Shown: positions 1 to 7,295 of the stretch, piece after piece
Layout: every line of letters starts with the position of its first letter
Numbering within the stretch: position 1 is the first letter of the stretch
NCBI GenBank assembly: GCA_913063265.1
Contig: CAJXZG010000055.1
Span: forward strand, 1-35,578
Reading direction: 5' to 3'
Source: an uncultured Prolixibacteraceae bacterium
Lineage (GTDB): Bacteria; Bacteroidota; Bacteroidia; Bacteroidales; Prolixibacteraceae
DNA: 35,578 bases
Made by a program: the position numbers and the translations under genes
The notes under the pieces: model-generated
Database searches by the model: none
Seen by the model: the letters and a program-made list of their open reading frames with translations, nothing else
Told to the model about the DNA's origin: nothing

Positions 1-189
1 AAAAATGTTAAACTTTTTTGGATTGCTATGGGAGGAAAAGAAGATATTGCCTGGCAGAATTGCCAGAATATGATGAAGTTGTTCGATCAATATAATCTAA
101 AATATGAATATTCCGAAAAACCCGGTGGACATACCTGGTACACCTGGCGTGACAATCTTTATGATTTGGCACAAATGATTTTTAAATAA
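1..189 (+). CDS. CE1/Fes-type esterase, C-terminal end (partial)
   Basis: Only the last 62 codons and the TAA stop are in the window; the reading frame is open from base 1. The visible tail has the pattern WIAMGGKED followed about 35 residues later by PGGHTWYTWR. In the esterase D/enterochelin-esterase-like alpha/beta hydrolases (feruloyl and acetyl xylan esterases of CE1) the His of the GGHxWxxWR motif is the catalytic histidine. The gene ends 28 bp before the GH3 lipoprotein on the same strand and is probably co-transcribed with it, so a role in removing ester groups from the glycan substrate is likely. The nucleophile and any signal peptide lie outside the window, so exact specificity cannot be judged. 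Confidence 0.8.
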   Translation, partial: KNVKLFWIAMGGKEDIAWQNCQNMMKLFDQYNLKYEYSEKPGGHTWYTWRDNLYDLAQMIFK

Positions 190-217
190 ACAAAATTTGA
201 CTAAATAAGAAATAGCT

Positions 218-2488
218 ATGAAGAAATCAAAGATTTTTATTGCCACATTGTTTATAATCATTCTTGCAGGATGTGCAAAAGAGAATTCTCATAAGACTGT
301 TTTACTTAAATATGATAAACAGATTGACGGTATTATTGAACAATTGACACTGGAAGAAAAAGTAGAAATGCTTCATGGAAAAACAATGTTTACTTCAGCC
401 GGAATTGAAAGGCTGGGAATTTCTGATATAAAATATGCAGATGGTCCGTTTGGAATTCGCGAAGAACTACAACCAAACAGTTGGGCACCTTTAGGATTGG
501 AAAACGACAAAGCTACTTTCTTTCCGACAGGATCAGCATTGGCTGCTACCTGGAGCCCGGACCTTGCTTATGCTTATGGAACCGGAATGGCTCGTGAAGG
601 TCGTTTACGCGGCAAAGATATGCTTCTTGGTCCGGCAATTAATATTCAGCGTATTCCTACCGGTGGACGGACCTATGAATATTTGAGTGAAGATCCGTAT
701 TTGAGTTCAAGATTATCGCTTGGTTATACCAAAGGTGTTCAGGATAACGGAATGGCTGTTTGTTTAAAACATTTTGCATTGAATAACCAGGAAAATAACC
801 GTGGAACGGTAAATGTAATAGTCGGGGAACGTGCTATGCGCGAAATTTATCTTCCACCGTTTAAAGCTGCGGTTGTTGAAGGTGATGCTTTTGGTGTTAT
901 GGCAGCCTACAATAAGGTTGACGGCTGGTGGTGTTCTGAGAGTGATTTGTTACAAAACAAAATACTGCGTGATGAGTGGGGTTTTGCAGGAATGATTGTT
1001 TCTGACTGGGGAGGTACACACAGTACTGTTAATGCAGTTACCAATGGTTTAAATGTAGAAATGCCCGGAAAAAGATTCATGGGTGATGCATTACTTGATT
1101 CAGTAAAAGCCGGTGCGGTTGCCGAAGAAATTATTAATCAAAGGGTACGCGAAATATTAAGAGTCAGGTTCGCTATTAAACCTATACCTGATGAAGAGGC
1201 GAATAATGAAATTACTTCACAGCCAGCACAGCAAAAAATAGCATACGATGTGGCATGCAAATCAATCGTTTTACTGGAAAACAATGGAATCCTACCATTG
1301 GATTTGAATAAAAATAAAGTTATAGCGGTAATTGGTGCCAATGCTACTCAAATAATGGCTACCGGAGGAATGGGTGCAGGGGTTAAAACGCTTTATGAAA
1401 TAACTCCCCTTGAAGGATTAAAAAACCGAATAGGCGACAAAGCAGAAATCGTTTATGCACAAGGTTATATTCCCGAAGTTTTCAGGTGGGGAAGAAGAAC
1501 TCCTGAACAAATGGAAAAGGAGGAAAAGGAAAAGGAACTGAAAAAACAGGAATTAACAAAAGAAGCGCTTCAAGTTGCCTCAAAAGCAGATATCGTTTTG
1601 TTTATGGGAGGCAACAACCGTGCAGTTGAAACTGAGGGAAGTGACCGAAGAAGTATAATGTTACCATCCGGCCAGGATGAACTAATTCAAAAAATTGCAG
1701 AAGTAAATCCTAATATCGTAACTGTATTAACCAGTGGCGCCCCCAATGATTTGAATGTGGTAAAACCACTTTCCAGGGCATTGCTTATTTCGTGGTTTAA
1801 CGGAACTGAAGGAGGAAATGCACTGGCCGATGTATTAGTTGGAAATATTTCACCTAGTGGCCGGTTGCCCTTTACTTTTCCAATAAAACTCGAAGATTCA
1901 CCGGCCTATGCGATGGGGAATTATCCACAGGGAAGAAGAAGAGCAGATGTTTTTGCCAACCTGGTAGCCGAAACTGATTCCATTGGAAAATCAGAGGATA
2001 CAAAGGATGAAACAAAATATAATGACCCGAATACTGCTTATTATTCTGAAGAGTCTCTTGTAGGTTATCGCTGGTTCGATACTAAGAATCTTACTGTAAT
2101 GTATCCGTTTGGTTATGGTTTGACTTACACAACTTTTGAATATTCCGATTTAAAAACAGACAGGGAAAAATATGGAAAGAACAGTGTTATTAAAGTTTCA
2201 TTTGAATTAAAAAACACAGGGGCTTTCGCAACCGATGAGGTGGTTCAGGCCTATGTTCACAGGGTAGATCCTGTAGTTGAATGGCCGGAAAAAGAACTCA
2301 AAGCGTTTTCACGGGAAACCTTAAATCCGGGCGAAAGTAAATCGATTACACTTGAAATTCCTGTTAAAAATCTTCAGTACTGGAACGAAACCACACATTC
2401 GTGGGCTGATGATTTATGTGAAATAGAATTGCAGGTTGGAGCTTCAGCAGAAGAGATTATTCTGAAGAAAAAGGTGACACTGAAATAG
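218..2488 (+). CDS. GH3 beta-glycosidase lipoprotein (beta-glucosidase/beta-xylosidase type)
   Basis: Retaining exo-acting glycoside hydrolase family 3 enzyme of 756 residues. The N-terminus is a lipoprotein signal peptide with lipobox LAGC (Cys19), so it should be membrane-anchored in the periplasm or on the surface. The TIM-barrel domain (about 35-320) contains the KHFALNNQE motif and the nucleophile Asp263 in IVSDWGG. The alpha/beta sandwich (about 345-580) carries ETEGSDR, in which Glu473 is the likely acid/base. A fibronectin III-like domain closes the protein (about 665-750). Length and domain order are normal for Bacteroidota GH3. It sits between an esterase and a carboxylesterase on the same strand. 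Whether it releases glucose, xylose or another beta-linked sugar cannot be read from sequence alone. Confidence 0.95.
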   Translation: MKKSKIFIATLFIIILAGCAKENSHKTVLLKYDKQIDGIIEQLTLEEKVEMLHGKTMFTSAGIERLGISDIKYADGPFGIREELQPNSWAPLGLENDKATFFPTGSALAATWSPDLAYAYGTGMAREGRLRGKDMLLGPAINIQRIPTGGRTYEYLSEDPYLSSRLSLGYTKGVQDNGMAVCLKHFALNNQENNRGTVNVIVGERAMREIYLPPFKAAVVEGDAFGVMAAYNKVDGWWCSESDLLQNKILRDEWGFAGMIVSDWGGTHSTVNAVTNGLNVEMPGKRFMGDALLDSVKAGAVAEEIINQRVREILRVRFAIKPIPDEEANNEITSQPAQQKIAYDVACKSIVLLENNGILPLDLNKNKVIAVIGANATQIMATGGMGAGVKTLYEITPLEGLKNRIGDKAEIVYAQGYIPEVFRWGRRTPEQMEKEEKEKELKKQELTKEALQVASKADIVLFMGGNNRAVETEGSDRRSIMLPSGQDELIQKIAEVNPNIVTVLTSGAPNDLNVVKPLSRALLISWFNGTEGGNALADVLVGNISPSGRLPFTFPIKLEDSPAYAMGNYPQGRRRADVFANLVAETDSIGKSEDTKDETKYNDPNTAYYSEESLVGYRWFDTKNLTVMYPFGYGLTYTTFEYSDLKTDREKYGKNSVIKVSFELKNTGAFATDEVVQAYVHRVDPVVEWPEKELKAFSRETLNPGESKSITLEIPVKNLQYWNETTHSWADDLCEIELQVGASAEEIILKKKVTLK

Positions 2489-2496
2489 CAGAGTAA

Positions 2497-2554
2497 GGGG
2501 AGTCGGAGTTTTCAACTCCGATATATTTTAACGGACTTGGAAAGTCCGTCTCCC
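2497..2554. repeat. REP-like cloverleaf palindrome 1
   Basis: Intergenic element between the GH3 and carboxylesterase genes. Stem 1 is CGGAGTT (2504-2510) with AACTCCG (2514-2520), loop 3 nt. Stem 2 is ACGGACTT (2531-2538) with AAGTCCGT (2542-2549), loop 3 nt. An outer stem GGGAG (2498-2502) with CTCCC (2550-2554) closes both, giving a three-stem cloverleaf. The two halves also resemble each other as an imperfect palindrome. This is the architecture of dispersed REP-type sequences. It could also slow or end transcription between the two genes, but no T-run follows directly. Confidence 0.7.
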
Positions 2555-2622
2555 GCTTCTTTTAAGCAAAAATATCCAACACAATATTAAACTAATCTTA
2601 TCAATAATTAATACCAAAAAAG

Positions 2623-4299
2623 ATGAAAACCAATAGAAGAAACTTTTTTCAAACCATGGGAGCTGGAGCAGCCGGAATAGGATTAGCCTCTGTTCTTCCC
2701 GCAACAGGATGTGCTGCAAGCAACAAACCTGAAGAAAATGACGATCAGATACTTTTTGTCGGAGATGATATCGCCATTGCCGATACTGTTTATGGAAAAG
2801 TTCAGGGATTTTTATTACGCGGAATTTACCAGTTCAGGGGGATTCCGTATGGAGCGGATACCGGTGGTAAAAACAGGTTTATGCCACCGCAGAAACCTGA
2901 AAAATGGGATAATATAAGACCTGCTGTATGGTGGGGAAACAGTGCCCCGCAAATCATGGATAACCGTTATGGAAATGTATGGTCTTCTTATGCCGATCAT
3001 TGGAATTATGATGATGTTAGTGAAGACTGTCTGAAGTTGAATGTATGGACACCGGCAATAGCGGACGGTAAAAAGCGACCTGTAATATTCTGGCTGCATG
3101 GTGGAGGTTACACCAACGGCAACGGAATTGAACAGGATGGTTACGATGGTGAAAACCTGGCTCGAAAAGGTGATGTGGTTTTTGTTTCCATTAATCACCG
3201 TTTAGGCCCGATCGGTTTTTCCGACTTATCGGGTGTTGGTGGCGAAAAATATAAAGATTCGGGGAATGTTGGGGCACTTGACATGGCTGCGGCCCTGGAA
3301 TGGGTAAAAGAAAATATTGCCAATTTTGGCGGTGATCCTGACAATGTTACCATTATGGGTCAGTCAGGTGGTGGAGCCAAAGTTTGTGTTTTAACTGCTA
3401 TGCCTAAAGCAAAAGGACTGATTCATAAAGCAGTTCCGTTAAGTGGCTCTTCAACTCAGGCACTGGATCAGTCTTATTCTCAGAAATTGGGATCATACAT
3501 TTTGAAGGATGCAGGCCTTAAAGCTTCTGAGATTGACAAACTCCAGGAAATGCCCTGGAAAGAATATATTCTACTTGCCAACAAGGCAAGACGTACTTTG
3601 GCTGAAGAAGGAGAAGGTGCAGGATTTTTCCGTGGTGGATTTGCCCCGGTAGCAGACGGGAACAATATTCCAAAAGGAAAATTTTACTCCAATGATAACA
3701 GTGTATCTTCTGACGTTCCAATGTTAATATGCAGCACTTTCCATGAGTGGGGAATGTCCAGAACATTGCCTGAGATGGAAGAAATTTCAGAGGAAAAAGC
3801 AATAGAAATGTTAAAAGAAAGGGCCGGTTTCAGAGGTGGATTAGGAGACAAAGCTCCTGAAGTATATGATGCTTATAAAAAAATATTTCCAGATGCCAAA
3901 CCTATTGAAATTATGACACTGATTGCAAGTAATCGCAAAAGTGTAGTTGAAACGGCCACTGCAAAAAGCAATGAAAAAGCTCCTGTTTATGTTGCCTGGT
4001 TTGGTTGGGAGCCACCAATGTTTAATAACAGGATGCGGGCTTTTCACTGTCTCGATATATGTTTCTGGTTTGCCAATACCGATGTAATGCTTACCCATAC
4101 CGGAGGTGGTGCAAGACCAAGAAAGCTGTCAGAAAAAATGTCGGATTCTTTGTTGAATTTTATGAAATCAGGAGATCCAAATACCGATGGATTACCACAA
4201 TGGCCGGTATTCTCTGTTGAAAAGGGAGAGACAATGGTACTCAATGATAATTGTGAAGTCCAGAACGATCCCGACCGGGAAGGAAGAAATCTGCTGTAA
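2623..4299 (+). CDS. Type B carboxylesterase, Tat/lipoprotein exported
   Basis: Alpha/beta hydrolase of the carboxylesterase type B (COesterase) family, 558 residues. The N-terminus has a twin-arginine-like NRRNFF motif, a hydrophobic stretch and a Cys after PATG that could be a lipobox, so it is exported folded and perhaps lipidated. The oxyanion region WLHGGGY, nucleophile Ser248 in GQSGGG, acid Glu375 in FHEWG and base His475 in AFHCLD give a complete Ser-Glu-His triad. It follows GH3 by 134 bp containing a REP-like palindrome. In polysaccharide loci such esterases may remove acyl or methyl groups, but substrate is not determined by the fold. The ATG at 2623 is chosen because the signal sequence begins there. 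Confidence 0.92.
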   Translation: MKTNRRNFFQTMGAGAAGIGLASVLPATGCAASNKPEENDDQILFVGDDIAIADTVYGKVQGFLLRGIYQFRGIPYGADTGGKNRFMPPQKPEKWDNIRPAVWWGNSAPQIMDNRYGNVWSSYADHWNYDDVSEDCLKLNVWTPAIADGKKRPVIFWLHGGGYTNGNGIEQDGYDGENLARKGDVVFVSINHRLGPIGFSDLSGVGGEKYKDSGNVGALDMAAALEWVKENIANFGGDPDNVTIMGQSGGGAKVCVLTAMPKAKGLIHKAVPLSGSSTQALDQSYSQKLGSYILKDAGLKASEIDKLQEMPWKEYILLANKARRTLAEEGEGAGFFRGGFAPVADGNNIPKGKFYSNDNSVSSDVPMLICSTFHEWGMSRTLPEMEEISEEKAIEMLKERAGFRGGLGDKAPEVYDAYKKIFPDAKPIEIMTLIASNRKSVVETATAKSNEKAPVYVAWFGWEPPMFNNRMRAFHCLDICFWFANTDVMLTHTGGGARPRKLSEKMSDSLLNFMKSGDPNTDGLPQWPVFSVEKGETMVLNDNCEVQNDPDREGRNLL

Positions 4300-4364
4300 T
4301 GTTAAAGTTGTGTCTAAAGAGGAGACGTTAGAAAAGAAACTTTCAGTTAAAACATATGCTTTCG

Positions 4365-4429
4365 TTTACCCCTCCAAACCTCCCCTAAAGTGGGAGGCTT
4401 AAGTCCCCTTTAGGGGATTTAGGGGTAAA
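4365..4429. repeat. REP-like cloverleaf palindrome 2
   Basis: Element between the convergent carboxylesterase and GH78-like genes. Perfect 9-bp terminal inverted repeats TTTACCCCT (4365-4373) and AGGGGTAAA (4421-4429) enclose two hairpins: CCTCCC (4379-4384) with GGGAGG (4392-4397), and TCCCC (4404-4408) with GGGGA (4413-4417). The layout (closing stem plus two inner hairpins) is the same as the element at 2497-2554, though the sequence differs. It may serve as a bidirectional transcription end between convergent genes. The remainder of 4300-4518 shows nothing else recognisable. Confidence 0.7.
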
Positions 4430-4518
4430 AAACCGGATGGTTACTTTCAAATTGTAAGACCTTAAAATTTTAAATAGACTTTTGATACAGCCCCATTTTT
4501 TCAAATTGAAAAATCTGG

Positions 4519-6156
4519 TTATTGAAAAATTTCAGGGTATTTCCGGATAAAATAAACAGGTGTACAACTCCAGGCATGGCAATAGCTGTTTACAGGATAA
4601 AAATTGTAAGGCGACAAATAATCATTATCAGGATCGTAAACTTCCCAGAAAGTATCGGCTCCTTTTTTTACCATCCCACCCCAGTAATCAACCAGGTATT
4701 CTTTTGCCTCGGAATGCATTCCCGAATTTACAAGTGCCTGTATAAAATAGTGATACATATAAGGGCCACCTGGTTGTACCGCATTCTCCATACTTAAAAG
4801 TGAGTTTAATGTTTTTTGGCTCTCCTTTTTTGAAAGCACCCCACCAAGAATCATCCATATTTGCGACGCATAGGAAATTTGTTGGTCACTGCCGGATTCA
4901 AAAAGATTGATTTTTTTATTGTACAGTTTCATTGAACCTCTTTTCATTCTTTTAATTAATTCCGGAACATCTTTTAGTTCATCTTCACGATCAACAAGTT
5001 CTGCAAGTTTATAAGTTTCGCTTAAAGCGAAAATAGACAATCCCTGGACGGAAGCAGCTTTATGGAGGTCATTTTTCCAATCAAAAAACAGCCACCATTC
5101 GCTATTTGCTTTTTCAAAATCAATGATTCCATCCGGCTGAACATAGTCATTGATAATTTCCAACTGGCGTTTTGCAACCGGAAAAAGTTCTGATACTGTT
5201 TCTTTATCATTTGTTGCCTCAAAATATTCCTTTAAAGTAACATTAAACAGGAGTGCATAATCATATAAAAACTGACCACTTTGCGGATGTGGTTCAGGAG
5301 CTTCAAATACAGTTCCATGGACAACACCCCGTTCATCACTTAGTCCGGCAAGTAAATAAAGACATCGTTTGGTAAGGTCGTGATTATTATAGGAAACGGC
5401 GTTTGCAATCGATTCGAGATATAAATCTCCAATCCATAACCTTTGGTCACGTTTCGGTCCATCTTCATAAACGGTTTGCATACATTCTTTTAATGTATTT
5501 AGCCCTACCTGATCAATTTTTTTGATAATGTCGTCTGCTGATTCTGCAAGGGTTTCAGGTTTTTCTTTTACAGATGTTACCGCGGTGAATTTCAAATCGG
5601 AAACAGCAAAATCGAAATACCGCGAACTTCCTAATAATTCTATTTTCATATATCGCCCTGAAATCCTGCGTTCCAGTTTTACCTCACTTAAAGCATCCGT
5701 TACAGTTATTATTTCGTCCTGAAGCCATGCCCTGCTTAAAGCACCGGGATAAGGATCAAAAGGTGTTGCAAGTTCTGCAGGTACTTCTGCAAAAGTAAGT
5801 TTAAATCTTAGCGGTCCATCAGGTGTTCCCCTCAACGTACGAAAATTCATCGAGAAATAGCCGGTGTAATGATTTCCAAAATCAACAATGACAGTTTTCA
5901 GTTCATTAAAAGAACGTTCATAAATGCTTTCAACTGCGCCAAGCTCTTTTACAGTCCAACCCTGAAAGGCCCTTTCGTCTTCTACCAACTCCACAATCCC
6001 TTTTGGCTGAATAACATCTTTAGAAAGCTCCGGTTTAAATTCTTCTGCTTTTTTTAGCCATATTTCTCTGTTGTATTTAACCACATCCTGAGCAAATAAA
6101 GAACCGTAAAACAGGAATAAAAGAGCAATTCCTGCAAGTTTGAATTGATTTTTCAT
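4519..6156 (-). CDS. GH78-like alpha-L-rhamnosidase family protein (six-hairpin glycosidase)
   Basis: Secreted protein of 545 residues with an N-terminal signal peptide ending near LFAQ (22-23). Residues about 50-195 form a beta-sandwich like the rhamnosidase N-terminal domains. Residues about 205-545 resemble the (alpha/alpha)6 barrel of GH78, with DGPKRDQRLWIGD at 232-244 and TFWEVYD followed by HAW near the end. Glu505 in TFWE corresponds to the GH78 general base. At the general-acid position, where GH78 usually has DER, this protein has D237-Q238-R239, so the acid is missing or placed elsewhere. The protein is shorter than classic GH78 enzymes. It may be a divergent hydrolase acting on rhamnose or another sugar. 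It is transcribed alone, downstream of the Nudix regulator on the same strand. Confidence 0.75.
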   Translation of the reverse strand: MKNQFKLAGIALLFLFYGSLFAQDVVKYNREIWLKKAEEFKPELSKDVIQPKGIVELVEDERAFQGWTVKELGAVESIYERSFNELKTVIVDFGNHYTGYFSMNFRTLRGTPDGPLRFKLTFAEVPAELATPFDPYPGALSRAWLQDEIITVTDALSEVKLERRISGRYMKIELLGSSRYFDFAVSDLKFTAVTSVKEKPETLAESADDIIKKIDQVGLNTLKECMQTVYEDGPKRDQRLWIGDLYLESIANAVSYNNHDLTKRCLYLLAGLSDERGVVHGTVFEAPEPHPQSGQFLYDYALLFNVTLKEYFEATNDKETVSELFPVAKRQLEIINDYVQPDGIIDFEKANSEWWLFFDWKNDLHKAASVQGLSIFALSETYKLAELVDREDELKDVPELIKRMKRGSMKLYNKKINLFESGSDQQISYASQIWMILGGVLSKKESQKTLNSLLSMENAVQPGGPYMYHYFIQALVNSGMHSEAKEYLVDYWGGMVKKGADTFWEVYDPDNDYLSPYNFYPVNSYCHAWSCTPVYFIRKYPEIFQ

Positions 6157-6332
6157 ACGTATAAAATTGTTTATTTATTAAGGTAATCCCGATAATTATA
6201 GGGAGAATTCGCATGAAAATTTATTCATTTCTTTTGATGTTTAAAATAATCATGCTCATTTCATACCATTAAAATTGTTTGTTTTTAGTTGTATTGTATG
6301 TAACTCGCATGTCTTTTCATAATCACCTTGGG

Positions 6333-6347
6333 TGTAAATATTTTACA
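6333..6347. promoter_or_regulatory. Palindrome TGTAAA-N3-TTTACA upstream of GH78-like gene
   Basis: A perfect 6-bp inverted repeat with 3-bp spacer lies in the 221-bp gap between the Nudix regulator and the GH78-like gene, about 175 bp before the start of the latter (minus strand). It could bind a regulator. A related arrangement, TTTACA-N1-TGTAAA, occurs at 30625-30637. In AT-rich DNA such short palindromes can be chance, so this is only a candidate. Confidence 0.25.
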
Positions 6348-6377
6348 TGCTTGTTTCATTTTTGTATTTTTTAAATT

Positions 6378-7118
6378 CTACCAACCACCGCTTAATCCGT
6401 TTTCCAGTGCTTTCTGATAATTTCCAAGGTTGAATTCGTATAGAAACGGAGCTTTATTTGCCTGTCCTTCTTTACGTTCACCCAGTTTATTTAAAATTTT
6501 ATAAGAAAGAATTTTACGTTGAAAATTTCTGCGATCAAGTTTTTTCCCCAGAATGGTTTCATACAATTTCTGAAGTTCCGGCATGGTAAATTGTGCAGGC
6601 ATCAGATTAAAGCCAATGGGTTGATAACTCAATTGTGCCTGAAGTGTTTTTAATGCTTTTTTAACAATCAGATTGTGATCCATCATCAGTTCCCCGATTT
6701 CGTCCAGACTTTTCCATTCGCATACATCGGAAAATATATCGGGTTTGGGATCTACTTTTGAAAACTCTACAAGGGCGTATAATCCCACCGAAATAAAACG
6801 TTGTTTAAACCAATTTAAATGTTCGTTACCTTCCTGTTCCTCTAAATCTTTGACCGCCGGATTTAGAATGGATCTACCGGGATCGCTGAAAACCCTGAAT
6901 TGTTTCAGAAAAATATCAGAAAGTCCGGTTCTTTCTTTTAAAGCTCTACTTGCAGCAGTTTCAATTGATTCATTCTTTTGAATAAATCCACCGGGTAATG
7001 CCCATTTCCCCGAATACTTCATATGCACCAGCAAAACTTTTAGCTGGTTAGCATGAAAACCAAAAATTACACAATCCAATGAAATATGTTCAAGCAGATT
7101 ATCCGGTTTAAAACTCAT
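6378..7118 (-). CDS. Nudix-fold transcriptional regulator (NrtR/AraR-like)
   Basis: 246 residues: a Nudix domain at about 12-145 and a C-terminal winged-helix domain at about 155-240. The Nudix box aligns as G44-x5-E50-x7-R58-A-L-K-E62-R63-T-G65-L. Two of the conserved metal-binding glutamates (Glu after Arg, and the second of the EE pair) are Ala59 and Arg63, so pyrophosphohydrolase activity is unlikely. This combination is characteristic of NrtR-family regulators, which use the Nudix fold to sense a ligand. In Bacteroides, AraR of this family controls arabinose genes. It is divergent from the GH3 gene at 7296, with a strong palindrome between them, so local control of sugar-utilization genes is likely. 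The effector (a pentose or other sugar) is inferred, not seen. Confidence 0.85.
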   Translation of the reverse strand: MSFKPDNLLEHISLDCVIFGFHANQLKVLLVHMKYSGKWALPGGFIQKNESIETAASRALKERTGLSDIFLKQFRVFSDPGRSILNPAVKDLEEQEGNEHLNWFKQRFISVGLYALVEFSKVDPKPDIFSDVCEWKSLDEIGELMMDHNLIVKKALKTLQAQLSYQPIGFNLMPAQFTMPELQKLYETILGKKLDRRNFQRKILSYKILNKLGERKEGQANKAPFLYEFNLGNYQKALENGLSGGW

Positions 7119-7199
7119 TAAATTTTGTCTTATGTTTTAAAAAACAAATTAACAAAAATCATTTGTTTTATTTGAATAGTTTGCAAAAAAAATATATTA

Positions 7200-7229
7200 T
7201 TGTGTCTTATTGACACAAAGTTTAATTTG
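7200..7229 (+). promoter_or_regulatory. Operator-like palindrome overlapping a possible promoter for GH3
   Basis: TTGTGTC-TTATT-GACACAA (7200-7218) is a perfect 7-bp inverted repeat with a 5-bp spacer, in the gap between the Nudix regulator and the second GH3. It overlaps ATTG (7199-7202), which stands 20 bp before TAATTTG (7223-7229). This pair resembles the Bacteroidota -33 (TTTG) and -7 (TAnnTTTG) elements, with one base fewer in the -7 box. Binding by the neighbouring Nudix regulator is the simplest hypothesis. A second, looser inverted repeat, AAAACAAA (7141-7148) with TTTGTTTT (7162-7169), lies nearer the regulator's own start. Confidence 0.5.
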
Positions 7230-7295
7230 CTTTATTCAGATCATTTTTAAAGCATCCATATCAAGTAAAAATTAATTAATCTAACGTATTATCCA

